Part shown: positions 30,045 through 36,938 of the stretch, piece by piece | Position numbering within the stretch: position 1 is the stretch's first letter | Layout: each line of letters starts with the position of its first letter | Source: a virus | Direction: 5' to 3' (one strand) | Length of the DNA: 64,000 bases | IMG/VR virus record: IMGVR_UViG_3300037247_001358 | Coordinates: 1 to 64,000 of that record | Program-made: the position numbers and the translations under genes | Notes under the pieces: model-generated | Seen by the model: the letters and a program-made list of their open reading frames with translations, nothing else | Database searches by the model: none | Told to the model about the DNA's origin: nothing

Positions 30045-31443
30045 TGTCTTCGCCCGGATCGAGTTGGGCCGTGAGCGCACCCTGATCGGCGGGATGCTCC
30101 GCTATAGGAGCAAGGGCTACCGCTTCACGGAGGCATACAAGCGGGGACGGTGGGATGGATGGAGGAGTATGCTCGACCGCTTCGGCCGCTTCCCTGCGGG
30201 GCTCGTGCCGTTCGTCACCCAGAGGCTCTCAGCCGCCGGTCACAGCATCGAGATCGAGGACACCCGTGTACGTCCCCCGCCGCACCCGGCCATCGCCCCA
30301 GCGTCGCTCTCAGCCACGCTGATGCCACATCAGGAGGCCGCCGTCACCGCCGGATATGAGGCCGGCCGGGGATTGATCCACCACCCCGTCGGCGCCGGGA
30401 AGACGCTGGTCCTGGTCGAGCTGGTACGACGGTGCGCCGTACCCGCCCTGGTTCTCACGCACCGGAAGGACCTGCTCTACCAACTTCACGGTGAGTTCAC
30501 CAAGCACCTCAACATCCCCGGCCTGATCGGGGTGATGGGGGACGGGCGATGGCAGGACAACTTCATCGTCATCGGCACCTTCCAGACGATCAACGCCGCC
30601 CTCAAGAACTACCCCACCCAAGCGAAGGAGTTCCTAGAGAGCAGGCAGGCTGTACTGGTGGACGAGGTGCATCACCTACGAGCCCCCACCTATGAGGCGG
30701 TGATGAAGGCGGCGACCAACGCCTTCTATCGGTTCGGTTGCTCGGCCACACCCTTCCGTGAGGGCGACCCCGAGACGCGCTTCAAAGTGGAGGGTTGGAC
30801 GGGGCCGGTTGTCTCGCACGAGGAGTTTGTTGCGGAGAGGCAGGTGCCAGCGGACGTCTTCGTCGTCCACTACGACGCGCCGAAGACGGACTTCCCCTGG
30901 CCCCAGGACTACGAGGTGGGTGTCTGTGGGAGCAACGAGCGCAACAAGCTCGTTGCCGAGTTGGTCTCGCTGGCGCCGAAGCCCGTGCTGGTGCTGATCG
31001 AGCGCATCGAGCACGGCCGGCAGCTCGCCCGGATGCTGGACAACTGGGGCCAAAAGGCGGTCTTCATCTACGGCGGAGACAAGACAGCGGCCAGGAAGCA
31101 GGCGCTCCAGGGTTTCAGAGATAACCTCTGCGACGTGCTGGTCTCGTCGGTAATACTCGATGAAGGTGTGGACCTGCCCAACATCCGCACCCTGGTTCTC
31201 GCTGGCGGGGGGAGGGCGCCACACCGCACCATCCAGCGGGTGGGCCGGGGGCAGCGGAGGACAGAACTGAAGCAGCGGCTTCTGGTTTTCGATTTTTGGG
31301 ATCGAGGGAAGTACACCGGCCGCCACGCCAAGCAGCGGTTGAAGACGTACAAGGGGCAGGCGGCCTACGACACGTTCCAGATCGGGAGGGAAGACGTGCT
31401 CCACGCCCTGCGAGCGGGCTTGGTTCAGGAGGGGTTGATATGA
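30028..31443 (+). CDS. SF2 DNA helicase (UvsW/DEAD-like)
   Basis: The 471-residue product has a short N-terminal accessory domain (about 1-95) and both RecA-like lobes: HHPVGAGKTLVLVEL (Walker A), VLVDEVHHL (motif II), FGCSATPF (motif III), DVLVSSVILDEGVDLPNI (motif V) and HRTIQRVGRGQRR (motif VI). This layout matches UvsW-type phage helicases that unwind D-loops and R-loops and help switch from origin- to recombination-driven replication. A TTG at 30025 precedes the chosen ATG. Confidence 0.85.
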   Translation: MLVVDNVFARIELGRERTLIGGMLRYRSKGYRFTEAYKRGRWDGWRSMLDRFGRFPAGLVPFVTQRLSAAGHSIEIEDTRVRPPPHPAIAPASLSATLMPHQEAAVTAGYEAGRGLIHHPVGAGKTLVLVELVRRCAVPALVLTHRKDLLYQLHGEFTKHLNIPGLIGVMGDGRWQDNFIVIGTFQTINAALKNYPTQAKEFLESRQAVLVDEVHHLRAPTYEAVMKAATNAFYRFGCSATPFREGDPETRFKVEGWTGPVVSHEEFVAERQVPADVFVVHYDAPKTDFPWPQDYEVGVCGSNERNKLVAELVSLAPKPVLVLIERIEHGRQLARMLDNWGQKAVFIYGGDKTAARKQALQGFRDNLCDVLVSSVILDEGVDLPNIRTLVLAGGGRAPHRTIQRVGRGQRRTELKQRLLVFDFWDRGKYTGRHAKQRLKTYKGQAAYDTFQIGREDVLHALRAGLVQEGLI

Positions 31444-31694
31444 GGTTTGAGAACAGGAAGAACACCGTTGCCAACGTCATAAGGGAGGTTCGAGATCACA
31501 TCCAGCAGGGAGGGGAACCAAACCGGCCAAGGGGGACGATGGTCGACTACAATGACCTCGAATACTACTTCGACATCCTCGACGTGCAGCTTGCCCCCAC
31601 TCTGAGGGACGGTAGGCCAGTCACAATCACCCCAGACAGCACGGTCGGGCGGAACATCGTCCACCTCACACGGAGCCAGGAGGAGGCGCGTTGA
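31440..31694 (+). CDS. Hypothetical protein, 84 aa
   Basis: ATGA-coupled to the helicase. Begins MRFENRKNTVANVIREVRDH and contains DYNDLEYYFDILDVQLAPTL; helical with a strand-rich end. Not recognised. Confidence 0.6.
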   Translation: MRFENRKNTVANVIREVRDHIQQGGEPNRPRGTMVDYNDLEYYFDILDVQLAPTLRDGRPVTITPDSTVGRNIVHLTRSQEEAR

Positions 31695-31695
31695 C

Positions 31696-32097
31696 ATGAA
31701 GTGCTACAAGGTCGTACGACAGCGAGGCGGCAGGCTGTACTCGGCAGTCATCGAGCGGAGCCTTTACGAGGTCGAGTACCTACCCGGCAAGTGGGTGAAG
31801 GGTCTCCACGGCACACCACTCCTCGTCTTCGAGACCAGGCCGGAGGCCCAGCACTTCCAACACGTACGTCACGCCTACGACCTGGAGGTTTGGGAGTGCG
31901 AGGCGACCAGAACCCGCCCAGTGAACTTGCTGCCCCCATACCGGGATACTCGGACCTTCTTCCGCTTCTGGGGAAGGTTCTCTTGGTTCCGGCTACCCAA
32001 GGCGGAGCGTCCAAAGACGGCTGTCCCGACGGGCGGCGCCCCAGATGGGACTCTGGCGGCGGCGCGTGTCAAGCTGACTAGGAGGATTGAGACATGA
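31696..32097 (+). CDS. Conserved-type phage protein (KxYKVV), 133 aa
   Basis: Begins MKCYKVVRQRGGRLYSAVIE then VEYLPGKWVKGLHGTPLLVF and HAYDLEVWECEATR. This VEY-x-PG-KW … GTPL-VF … VWECE pattern is a widespread uncharacterised phage family. The C-terminal 50 residues are Arg/Pro-rich and less ordered. Confidence 0.7.
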   Translation: MKCYKVVRQRGGRLYSAVIERSLYEVEYLPGKWVKGLHGTPLLVFETRPEAQHFQHVRHAYDLEVWECEATRTRPVNLLPPYRDTRTFFRFWGRFSWFRLPKAERPKTAVPTGGAPDGTLAAARVKLTRRIET

Positions 32098-32390
32098 TAT
32101 TAGAAGCGCTCCGCTCAGCACACCAGCGCTACCCGAACTGTCGGATCGCCAACTGTGAATGCGACAGCAAGGGGGATGAGTGGGTTCGGGGGTGCGGCTG
32201 CCTCTGCCACCTGCTCCAGCTACAGGAGAGGACGGGTCTCGACATCAGCCTCGTCGACTTCGGTGAATATCGGGAACTGGACGAGGACGGCCGAGAGGGC
32301 TGGTTAGATGACAGGCGCCCCTGTGCGGCCTGTAGCGGCACCGACTTCGACGACGCCGGCTTCTGCAAGCGCTGCGGGCAAGAGCGATGA
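32094..32390 (+). CDS. Cys-rich protein with two zinc sites, 98 aa
   Basis: N-terminal cluster C-x4-C-x-C … GCGCLCH and a C-terminal ribbon RPCAACSGTDFDDAGFCKRC flank a central acidic helix. Two separate zinc-binding modules are likely. ATGA-type overlaps at both ends. Function unknown. Confidence 0.65.
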   Translation: MILEALRSAHQRYPNCRIANCECDSKGDEWVRGCGCLCHLLQLQERTGLDISLVDFGEYRELDEDGREGWLDDRRPCAACSGTDFDDAGFCKRCGQER

Positions 32391-32629
32391 AGCCGACAGC
32401 TTGGGTTCATATCCAGTTCTACTCCGGCGCCAACGTCCGCTGCGAGCGTTGCGGCGAGTCTACGGAGGGTGTGGGCTACAGCGAGGGCCAGTCGTGGACG
32501 GAGAAGGGCGGGAAGAGCCCGAAGCAGAAGCTGTGCATCCCGTGCCTGTCCAGGCTCATCGCCCCGGTCATGATCATCCTGTCCCAACCACCACCATCCC
32601 CCGGCAGGATGCACCCGGAGAGGAACTAG
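32387..32629 (+). CDS. Zinc-ribbon protein, 80 aa
   Basis: Contains VRCERCGESTEGVGYSEGQS then KLCIPCLSRLIAPVMII: two CxxC knuckles about 30 residues apart, followed by a short hydrophobic segment and a Pro-rich tail. Not recognised beyond the ribbon. Confidence 0.65.
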   Translation: MKPTAWVHIQFYSGANVRCERCGESTEGVGYSEGQSWTEKGGKSPKQKLCIPCLSRLIAPVMIILSQPPPSPGRMHPERN

Positions 32630-32632
32630 CGA

Positions 32633-33190
32633 ATGCCCAAAGGCTCCAGCTACATCCAGGCCGCCCAAAGCACAGACCAGCAGACTCCTAGAGACCTCTT
32701 CGACGCCTTGTGGGAGGCGTTCGGTGGCTTCGACCTCGACCCCTGCTGCACGCCAGATCAGTATACGGCCCGGAAGGTGCTCAAGAACGGTGGACACATC
32801 CACGTTCCGCCGGATTTTGGCAACGTCGCCGGATGTGAGCAGTCCCAGAAGGCAACGGGACGCATCCACCTCGACGGGCTCGACCAGCGGTGGTATGGAA
32901 AGGCTTTTATGAACTCACCTTATGGCCCCGCGCTTCGCAAGTGGGTGCCGAAGGCCGTGCATGAGGTAGAGTGTGACAACGCCGAGCTGGTGGTGGCGCT
33001 GGTCCCGGCCAAGACGGACACCCAATGGTGGCAGCGGTATGTGCTCGCGCAGGTCACTGAGGAGGGCTACGAGTGCGACAACTGCCTAACCAAACCAACG
33101 GAGATCCGCTTCATCCGGGGCCGACTGACGTTCGAGGGCTTCCCCGCTCCGGCGGGCCACGCCTCGGCGATCGTAGTTTGGAGGAGATGA
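32633..33190 (+). CDS. Phage-type DNA N6-adenine methyltransferase (Dam)
   Basis: The 185-residue product fits the small phage N6-adenine methyltransferase family: TPRDLFDALWEAF, GGFDLDPCCTP (SAM pocket), the catalytic FMNSPYGPALRKWV (N-x-PY), VALVPAKTDTQWWQRY and IRFIRGRLTFEG. It would methylate adenines in phage DNA, most simply as protection against host restriction. It lies in the early unit, before replication genes, consistent with a need to modify DNA as soon as it is made. Confidence 0.85.
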   Translation: MPKGSSYIQAAQSTDQQTPRDLFDALWEAFGGFDLDPCCTPDQYTARKVLKNGGHIHVPPDFGNVAGCEQSQKATGRIHLDGLDQRWYGKAFMNSPYGPALRKWVPKAVHEVECDNAELVVALVPAKTDTQWWQRYVLAQVTEEGYECDNCLTKPTEIRFIRGRLTFEGFPAPAGHASAIVVWRR

Positions 33191-33208
33191 TGGATAAGGA
33201 GGAACAAC

Positions 33209-33718
33209 ATGGGACGTGAAGCGAGACGAGTGCGACTGGGGCTGGAGGAACCCCAAGACGAGACGTTCTGGGGCTATCTGCTGGACCCCATACCCTGCCG
33301 CTCATGTAACGAGACGGGTAAGAACGCGAACGGTGATTGGTGCTGCATCTGCGAAGGTGAGGGCAACGTCCACCCAAAGGTGAGCCTACCCGCGTATCCG
33401 GTGGACGCACTGCCGTCATGGTTTCGTGTCCCCGAACTGGTCAAGGACTTTGGTTGGCAGATGTGGGAGACGACCAGTGAGGGCTCGCCCATGTCACCTA
33501 TCTTCAAGACACCAGAAGAGTTGGCCGCTTGGCTAGCGGAAACAGGTGCGTCGGCTTTTGCCAGGATGACGGCCACCCGTGAAGAGTGGCTTGGTATGAT
33601 TCTCCATCACGGCAGCGCCTCGAGTGCTGTTCTCCATGTTGGCTCTGATGGACGAGGACAGATGGAATCCGGCGTAGCAGCCCTCAGCAAAGAGCCGACA
33701 CGGGATACTGAGACCTAA
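33209..33718 (+). CDS. Conserved-type phage protein with double CxxC, 169 aa
   Basis: N-terminal zinc-binding part IPCRSCNETGKNANGDWCCI then CEGEGNVHPKVSLPAYP resembles DnaJ-like CxxC-G repeats. The second half (WQMWETTSEGSPMSPIFKTP then EELAAWLAETGASAFA) is a pattern common in uncharacterised phage proteins. GATAAGGAGG precedes the ATG. Converges with the initiator gene on the other strand with a four-base overlap. Confidence 0.65.
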   Translation: MGREARRVRLGLEEPQDETFWGYLLDPIPCRSCNETGKNANGDWCCICEGEGNVHPKVSLPAYPVDALPSWFRVPELVKDFGWQMWETTSEGSPMSPIFKTPEELAAWLAETGASAFARMTATREEWLGMILHHGSASSAVLHVGSDGRGQMESGVAALSKEPTRDTET

Positions 33719-34608
33719 CCCAGGCTCTCGGACTGCTGGCGCAGCGCCTCGGCGAACAGGTCGGGGCGCTTCCCTATCCGCTCCAGCACGTCGGAGCCGG
33801 ACAGCTCGGGCGGGTCCACCCCGTCATGGCCACAGAACTCGTAGAGGGCGAGCCGGAGGAACTTCGCTGGCAGGCTGTACCGCTGCACGGGCTCCAGGCA
33901 GGCCGCTAGGCCGGGCAGGGAGGCCGGCCCGGGGAAGGTGACGATCTTGTGGTCCGGGTAGCCGACGTTGACGGCGGCGTGGATCTCTTCGGCGAACTCC
34001 CAGCAGGCGTCCAGGTCTGAGACCGGCAGGCTACCGTTCTGACGCAGTGTTTGGAAGTAGGGGCCGGGTGCCCGCACTGACGAGACGAAGTGTGGGGAGG
34101 CCGGAAGGCGGGAGGAATAGAAGGATGCAACCCGATTCAGGAAATCCTCTTCCTCCTCAGCCGAGGAGGAGGATCCTTCTTCAGAAGGATCCTCCGAAGA
34201 GTCTGGTTCAGAGACCCTCTGGTTATCTAGGACACCCGTGTCCTTAGGGGTTAGGACACGGGTGTCACTAGGTAGGGACATACCAGGTATCTGACGGATG
34301 ACAGTGTAGAGGTTTGTGTCCAGCTCCTTTGTAGCTTCCCCGGAGTCATCTTCCTTCCAACGGTGCTCCACCCACAGCGCGCCAACCTCTTTAAGTTCTA
34401 TAAGGGCGCGGGCGATGTGCCGCACGGAACACTGGCAACGCTTCGCTAGGTAGGCCCGGCTAGAGAAAGAGGTGCGTGTCTTTCTGTCGGCCATCGTTGC
34501 CAGCACGCAGTAGAGGCGTATCGCTGTGGGGCTGATCTTCTGGTCCAGAACCCACTCTGGGAGTATGGCGAAGGGTCCGGTGTCGCTCTGTACGTCTATC
34601 TTCGGCAT
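33715..34608 (-). CDS. Replication-initiator-like protein with N-terminal winged helix
   Basis: The 297-residue product begins MPKIDVQSDTGPFAILPEWV, then TAIRLYCVLATMADRKTRTS and LAKRCQCSVRHIARALIELK, a winged-helix domain like those of phage replication proteins (helix_turn_helix_36-type). Residues about 110-160 are an acidic Ser/Glu linker (SSEDPSEEGSSSSAEEEED). The C-terminal domain is helical. This architecture resembles lambda O. The DNA encoding the linker carries two perfect inverted repeats. AGAGGAGAAAACG precedes the ATG at 34608. It is the only minus-strand gene in a long plus-strand stretch, so it is separately regulated. Confidence 0.7.
   Translation of the reverse strand: MPKIDVQSDTGPFAILPEWVLDQKISPTAIRLYCVLATMADRKTRTSFSSRAYLAKRCQCSVRHIARALIELKEVGALWVEHRWKEDDSGEATKELDTNLYTVIRQIPGMSLPSDTRVLTPKDTGVLDNQRVSEPDSSEDPSEEGSSSSAEEEEDFLNRVASFYSSRLPASPHFVSSVRAPGPYFQTLRQNGSLPVSDLDACWEFAEEIHAAVNVGYPDHKIVTFPGPASLPGLAACLEPVQRYSLPAKFLRLALYEFCGHDGVDPPELSGSDVLERIGKRPDLFAEALRQQSESLG
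34168..34266. other. Candidate replication origin: inverted repeats inside the initiator gene
   Basis: Two perfect inverted repeats lie 35 bases apart. The first is GGAGGATCCTTCT (34168-34180) with AGAAGGATCCTCC (34183-34195). The second is GACACCCGTGTCCT (34231-34244) with AGGACACGGGTGTC (34253-34266). They fall in the low-complexity linker of the initiator-like protein, exactly where lambda-like phages place their origin. No strong AT-rich element is adjacent, which weakens the case. Confidence 0.4.
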
Positions 34609-34693
34609 CGTTTTCTCCTCTTGACTTAGAGGCACCGCCCTGTTAGAGTGGGGGTACCGACGTATCAGGCCGCGATCATCATCGCACACCTCA

Positions 34694-34725
34694 CCCCTGC
34701 CCGCAAGGCGGGGGCTCGGTGTTTC
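34694..34725 (+). terminator. Bulged hairpin with T-rich tail
   Basis: CCCCTGCC pairs with GGCGGGG with one bulged base, followed by GCTCGGTGTTTCTT. It precedes the promoter at 34734 and may end transcripts that read through antisense to the initiator gene. Confidence 0.35.
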
Positions 34726-34733
34726 TTGGGGGC

Positions 34734-34762
34734 TTGACATTAGTGCGACAGACTTGTATGCT
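34734..34762 (+). promoter_or_regulatory. Promoter 1 of the structured-RNA region
   Basis: TTGACA (34734-34739), 17 bases, TATGCT (34757-34762). The spacer contains CGACAGACTTG, a partial copy of the phage operator motif. No open reading frame with a ribosome site follows before the hairpin at 34847. Confidence 0.6.
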
Positions 34763-34768
34763 GAAGAC

Positions 34769-34895
34769 GGACGGCCAGCTTCCTCCGCACGGAGGCGGCG
34801 CAGGGAGGCAGCAAGTTGATAAGGACATCTCGTAGGGAAAGGGAGTGGGAGCAGGGGGATCCCCCGCCACCGGACACCCCCCTGCTCCCAGGCCG
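34769..34895 (+). ncRNA. Candidate structured RNA 1
   Basis: From the predicted start near 34769 the transcript would contain a CCTCC/GGAGG hairpin near 34781-34795. It then has a perfect 12-base stem, GGGAGCAGGGGG (34847-34858) with CCCCCTGCTCCC (34878-34889), followed by a weak T run. No protein-like frame is seen. The stem could be its terminator or a functional fold. Confidence 0.35.
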
Positions 34896-34901
34896 CTCCT
34901 C

Positions 34902-34931
34902 TTGACACACAGGTCTGATTCCATGTAGATT
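34902..34931 (+). promoter_or_regulatory. Promoter 2 of the structured-RNA region
   Basis: TTGACA (34902-34907), 18 bases, TAGATT (34926-34931), starting seven bases after the end of candidate RNA 1. Confidence 0.5.
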
Positions 34932-34935
34932 GAGG

Positions 34936-35029
34936 GCGGAGGTGCCACCTCAGCCCTCCATAGGTCGTCGAGAGTTCCCCGCCGGGCAGTCCCACCCCGC
35001 CACCAGCAACCGGCGGGGGCTCTCTCCCA
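34936..35029 (+). ncRNA. Candidate structured RNA 2
   Basis: Two nested or stacked stems fill this stretch. One is GAGGGC (34932-34937, at the predicted start) with GCCCTC (34953-34958), enclosing GAGG/CCTC. The other is a 13-pair stem, GAGAG plus CCCCGCCG (34970-34984) with CGGCGGGG plus CTCTC (35011-35024). It ends directly before the next promoter motif. No ribosome site or coding frame is apparent. Confidence 0.35.
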
Positions 35030-35030
35030 C

Positions 35031-35068
35031 AGACAGACTTGACGCACACCCCCAAGCCCTGCTACGCT
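35031..35068 (+). promoter_or_regulatory. Promoter 3 with AGACA-N4-TGACGCA operator
   Basis: Motif at 35031-35046 containing TTGACG (35039-35044), then 18 bases and TACGCT (35063-35068), the same -10 as the rightward divergent promoter at 24984. Confidence 0.65.
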
Positions 35069-35074
35069 ATTCAT

Positions 35075-35158
35075 GGGGCACCGAGCCCCTCGCGGTAGCC
35101 GGTTGGTCCTTCCCCCTGGTATACTGTTCGGAGCCAAGCTCGGTGCCCCGCTTTCTTG
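35075..35158 (+). ncRNA. Candidate structured RNA 3 / leader of the 35180 operon
   Basis: GGGGCACCGAGC begins at the predicted transcription start (35075-35086) and pairs perfectly with GCTCGGTGCCCC (35138-35149). This closes a 75-base RNA, and GCTTTCTTGG follows. The stem could terminate the RNA or hold a leader whose loop contains a further extended -10 (TGGTATACT, 35117-35125). It lies just before the ribosome site AAGGAGG of the next gene, so riboregulation of that gene is possible. Confidence 0.35.
35117..35125 (+). promoter_or_regulatory. Extended -10 promoter for the 35180 operon
   Basis: TGGTATACT at 35117-35125. A transcript from here would begin inside the 51-base loop of candidate RNA 3 and so escape its 5' arm, which would free the downstream ribosome site. 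Confidence 0.4.
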
Positions 35159-35179
35159 GAAGGAGGAAAGCTGATAAAG

Positions 35180-35359
35180 ATGCCTGAAGACTACCCGTTA
35201 TGGTGCCTATCCTGCCGCCGGGAAGTCCCCGTGTGCCCTGCTGAGATGGGGCCGCCACCAATCGACATGTACTGCCCCGACTGCGGTCACCTACTATGTG
35301 AACTGCGGGAGGATCACGACCGAGCCGCTTTGGCGGGGGCGAGGAAAGTGAGGGAATAG
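35180..35359 (+). CDS. Zinc-ribbon protein, 59 aa
   Basis: Product MPEDYPLWCLSCRREVPVCP then DMYCPDCGHLLCELREDHDR: CLSC and CPDC knuckles with two extra cysteines define a zinc ribbon. AAGGAGG lies 13 bases before this ATG. A TTG at 35156 in frame would overlap that site, so ATG 35180 is preferred, though spacing is long. First gene of the middle operon. Confidence 0.55.
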   Translation: MPEDYPLWCLSCRREVPVCPAEMGPPPIDMYCPDCGHLLCELREDHDRAALAGARKVRE

Positions 35360-35932
35360 ATAGGTCGATGGGCAGGTGTCCTCTCCGCCCTGGCGGTGAC
35401 TTGGGCGATGGGGACCGGCCTGCTGCTGGGTCATGCGTATGATTCCCCCGATCCCGACCGTCCTGAACCTAGTGTTGCTCGCGTTCGCGTTGCGTCTCCT
35501 GTGGAGCGCGGCTTCCAGGCGATGGCGTACGTGGAGGCGGCCGAGCAGGCTGCTCGCAACGCCTTGGTTCAACAGACGAGACCGGCACCCACCCCAACGC
35601 TGGGTGTTGGAGGGGCTGTCGAACTCCCCGTTTCCACAAAACTTCCCCCGCTCCGACCAGCCTTCGTCGAAGCCTTCGGAGACCGGTGGCAGTACGCCTT
35701 CGAGGTAGCTCGCTGTGAAACGGGAGGATTTCGCCCTGACGTTATCTACGGCCCAACGAGAGGGAGTGCGGGTGAGCGAGGCTTGTTTCAACTTTTGTCA
35801 CCTAGCGGGGTTGGGGACGCTTTTCTAGCAGCGGGTTATGCGGACTTCTTCGACCCCTACCAGCAGATCGAGTTCGTCGCCGCCTACACGGCGGAGAACG
35901 GATGGTTAGCATGGCGCGGCTGCCTGCCGTAG
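35360..35932 (+). CDS. Membrane-anchored lytic-transglycosylase-like protein
   Basis: After a hydrophobic N-terminus (WAGVLSALAVTWAMGTGLLL) and an Ala/Pro linker, residues about 105-190 read RWQYAFEVARCETGGFRPDV then SAGERGLFQLL and FDPYQQIEFVAAYTAENGWL, ending WRGCLP. This is the goose-lysozyme/SLT/Rpf-like fold with catalytic Glu in RCETGGF and a Cys pair. It would cleave peptidoglycan at the membrane. The frame opens right after the previous stop. ATA at 35360 (GAGG six bases upstream) gives a sensible signal anchor, while the first standard start is GTG at 35396, without a ribosome site. It is in the early/middle operon, not with the holins. Confidence 0.65.
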   Translation: MGRWAGVLSALAVTWAMGTGLLLGHAYDSPDPDRPEPSVARVRVASPVERGFQAMAYVEAAEQAARNALVQQTRPAPTPTLGVGGAVELPVSTKLPPLRPAFVEAFGDRWQYAFEVARCETGGFRPDVIYGPTRGSAGERGLFQLLSPSGVGDAFLAAGYADFFDPYQQIEFVAAYTAENGWLAWRGCLP

Positions 35933-36168
35933 ACCTGGAGGCGGCGGCCTGCACCCTATCGCCGACGGGGGCGCACCATTGGGTGCTGCGCTACACAGCA
36001 TCGCAGGGACATTGCCGTCACTGTGGGGAGGCCCGCAGGTTTCAGACGACCTACCAGCCGGGGCGGGGACGGGCTGGCCACATCGTCCGCTCTCGAGAGG
36101 GTAGCGATCCTGCTCCAGCACGGAAGATGCGCCAGGATCTAGAAAAGCAATCAGCGGAAGAGGGGTGA
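35911..36168 (+). CDS. Small CxxC protein of a common phage type, 85 aa
   Basis: Begins MARLPAVDLEAAACTLSPTG then GHCRHCGEARRFQTTYQPGR. The C-x2-C-G-x-x-R-x-F pattern recurs in many small phage proteins, with Cys14 and His-containing GAHHW possibly completing a zinc site. ATG codons at 35902 and 35911 are both possible. Overlaps the preceding gene. Confidence 0.55.
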   Translation: MARLPAVDLEAAACTLSPTGAHHWVLRYTASQGHCRHCGEARRFQTTYQPGRGRAGHIVRSREGSDPAPARKMRQDLEKQSAEEG

Positions 36169-36175
36169 AACACCT

Positions 36176-36388
36176 TTGGCTGTAGACAAGGAGACGGCTA
36201 CCCTGCTCCGGGATCTGTATGTCATCACCCACATGCAGGCCCAGCTCGATAAGGAAGGGCGTACGTTGGTCGTAAAGTGGGCTGCTCTACGCCTGCGGCT
36301 GGAGGATGCACTGATACGGAATGGTGTGGAGATTCCACACCGGCCGGAAATAGGATCCGTAGAGGAGGAGTTTGATGCCAAGACCTAG
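36176..36388 (+). CDS. Hypothetical helical protein, 70 aa
   Basis: TTG start (GAGGGG ten bases upstream), product MAVDKETATLLRDLYVITHM, a helical charged protein ending EEFDAKT. Overlaps the dCMP deaminase start. Not recognised. Confidence 0.5.
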   Translation: MAVDKETATLLRDLYVITHMQAQLDKEGRTLVVKWAALRLRLEDALIRNGVEIPHRPEIGSVEEEFDAKT

Positions 36389-36797
36389 CTGGCCCAGTCG
36401 GATGCTGCTGCTCGCCGAACTGTGGTCCCAATTCTCTACCTGCGTCCGGCGGAAGGTGGGCGCCGTCGTCTACGACCCGAAGACGTACGCCATCCTGGGC
36501 GTGGGCTATAACGACACGCCCTTCGGTGAGACGGACTGTGGGGATGGTGGCTGCCCCGCTTGCGCCGAGGGCTCGGTGCGTGACCGAACGGACTGCCGTG
36601 ACGTCCACGCCGAGATGAACGCCATCCTCCTCTCCAGGGCGGACGTGCGGGGCGCCCACCTCGCCATCTGGAGCGTCAAGGACGGGGAGGTCGTCGTCGA
36701 TCCGCCCTGCGTGAGCTGCCACAAGAACCGCATCCAGGCGGGCATCGACATGGTGCTCATTGGGGACGGTGACCGCCTCGAGTACGTCGAGCCGTAG
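36375..36797 (+). CDS. dCMP/cytidine deaminase-family enzyme
   Basis: The 140-residue product carries the zinc-dependent deaminase signature. His78 and Glu80 lie in DVHAEMNAIL and Cys112 and Cys115 in DPPCVSCHK, preceded by the RRKVGAVVYD substrate strand and an extra cysteine-rich loop (ETDCGDGGCPACAEG) as in dCMP deaminases. It would convert dCMP to dUMP to supply thymidylate synthesis. GAGGAG precedes the ATG at 36375 (TTG at 36372 is also in frame). The phage also encodes a uracil-DNA-glycosylase domain, consistent with managing uracil. Confidence 0.85.
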   Translation: MPRPSWPSRMLLLAELWSQFSTCVRRKVGAVVYDPKTYAILGVGYNDTPFGETDCGDGGCPACAEGSVRDRTDCRDVHAEMNAILLSRADVRGAHLAIWSVKDGEVVVDPPCVSCHKNRIQAGIDMVLIGDGDRLEYVEP

Positions 36798-36803
36798 TGA
36801 CAG

Positions 36804-36938
36804 ATGGCCTGCTTAGATTGTCGGCATCAACACCTGTCCTATGGGCGTTGTCCTCTTTGTGGCTGCCGGGCACATCGTCTTTACCCGACGCTAGGAGAAA
36901 TCCGCCACACCGAGAAGCTGGGCAAGGGGCGTCCATGA
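36804..36938 (+). CDS. Tiny double-CxxC zinc protein, 44 aa
   Basis: Encodes MACLDCRHQHLSYGRCPLCG then CRAHRLYPTLGEIRHTEKLG. CLDC and CPLC twelve residues apart form a compact zinc ribbon; the tail is basic. Its TGA overlaps the next ATG as ATGA (36935-36938), supporting the frame. Too short for most gene callers. Confidence 0.6.
   Translation: MACLDCRHQHLSYGRCPLCGCRAHRLYPTLGEIRHTEKLGKGRP

Noticed and set aside
34609-35055. In-frame extension of the initiator gene to 35055
   Set aside because: The extension crosses promoters and hairpins and reads as non-protein sequence; AGAGGAG before ATG 34608 marks the start.
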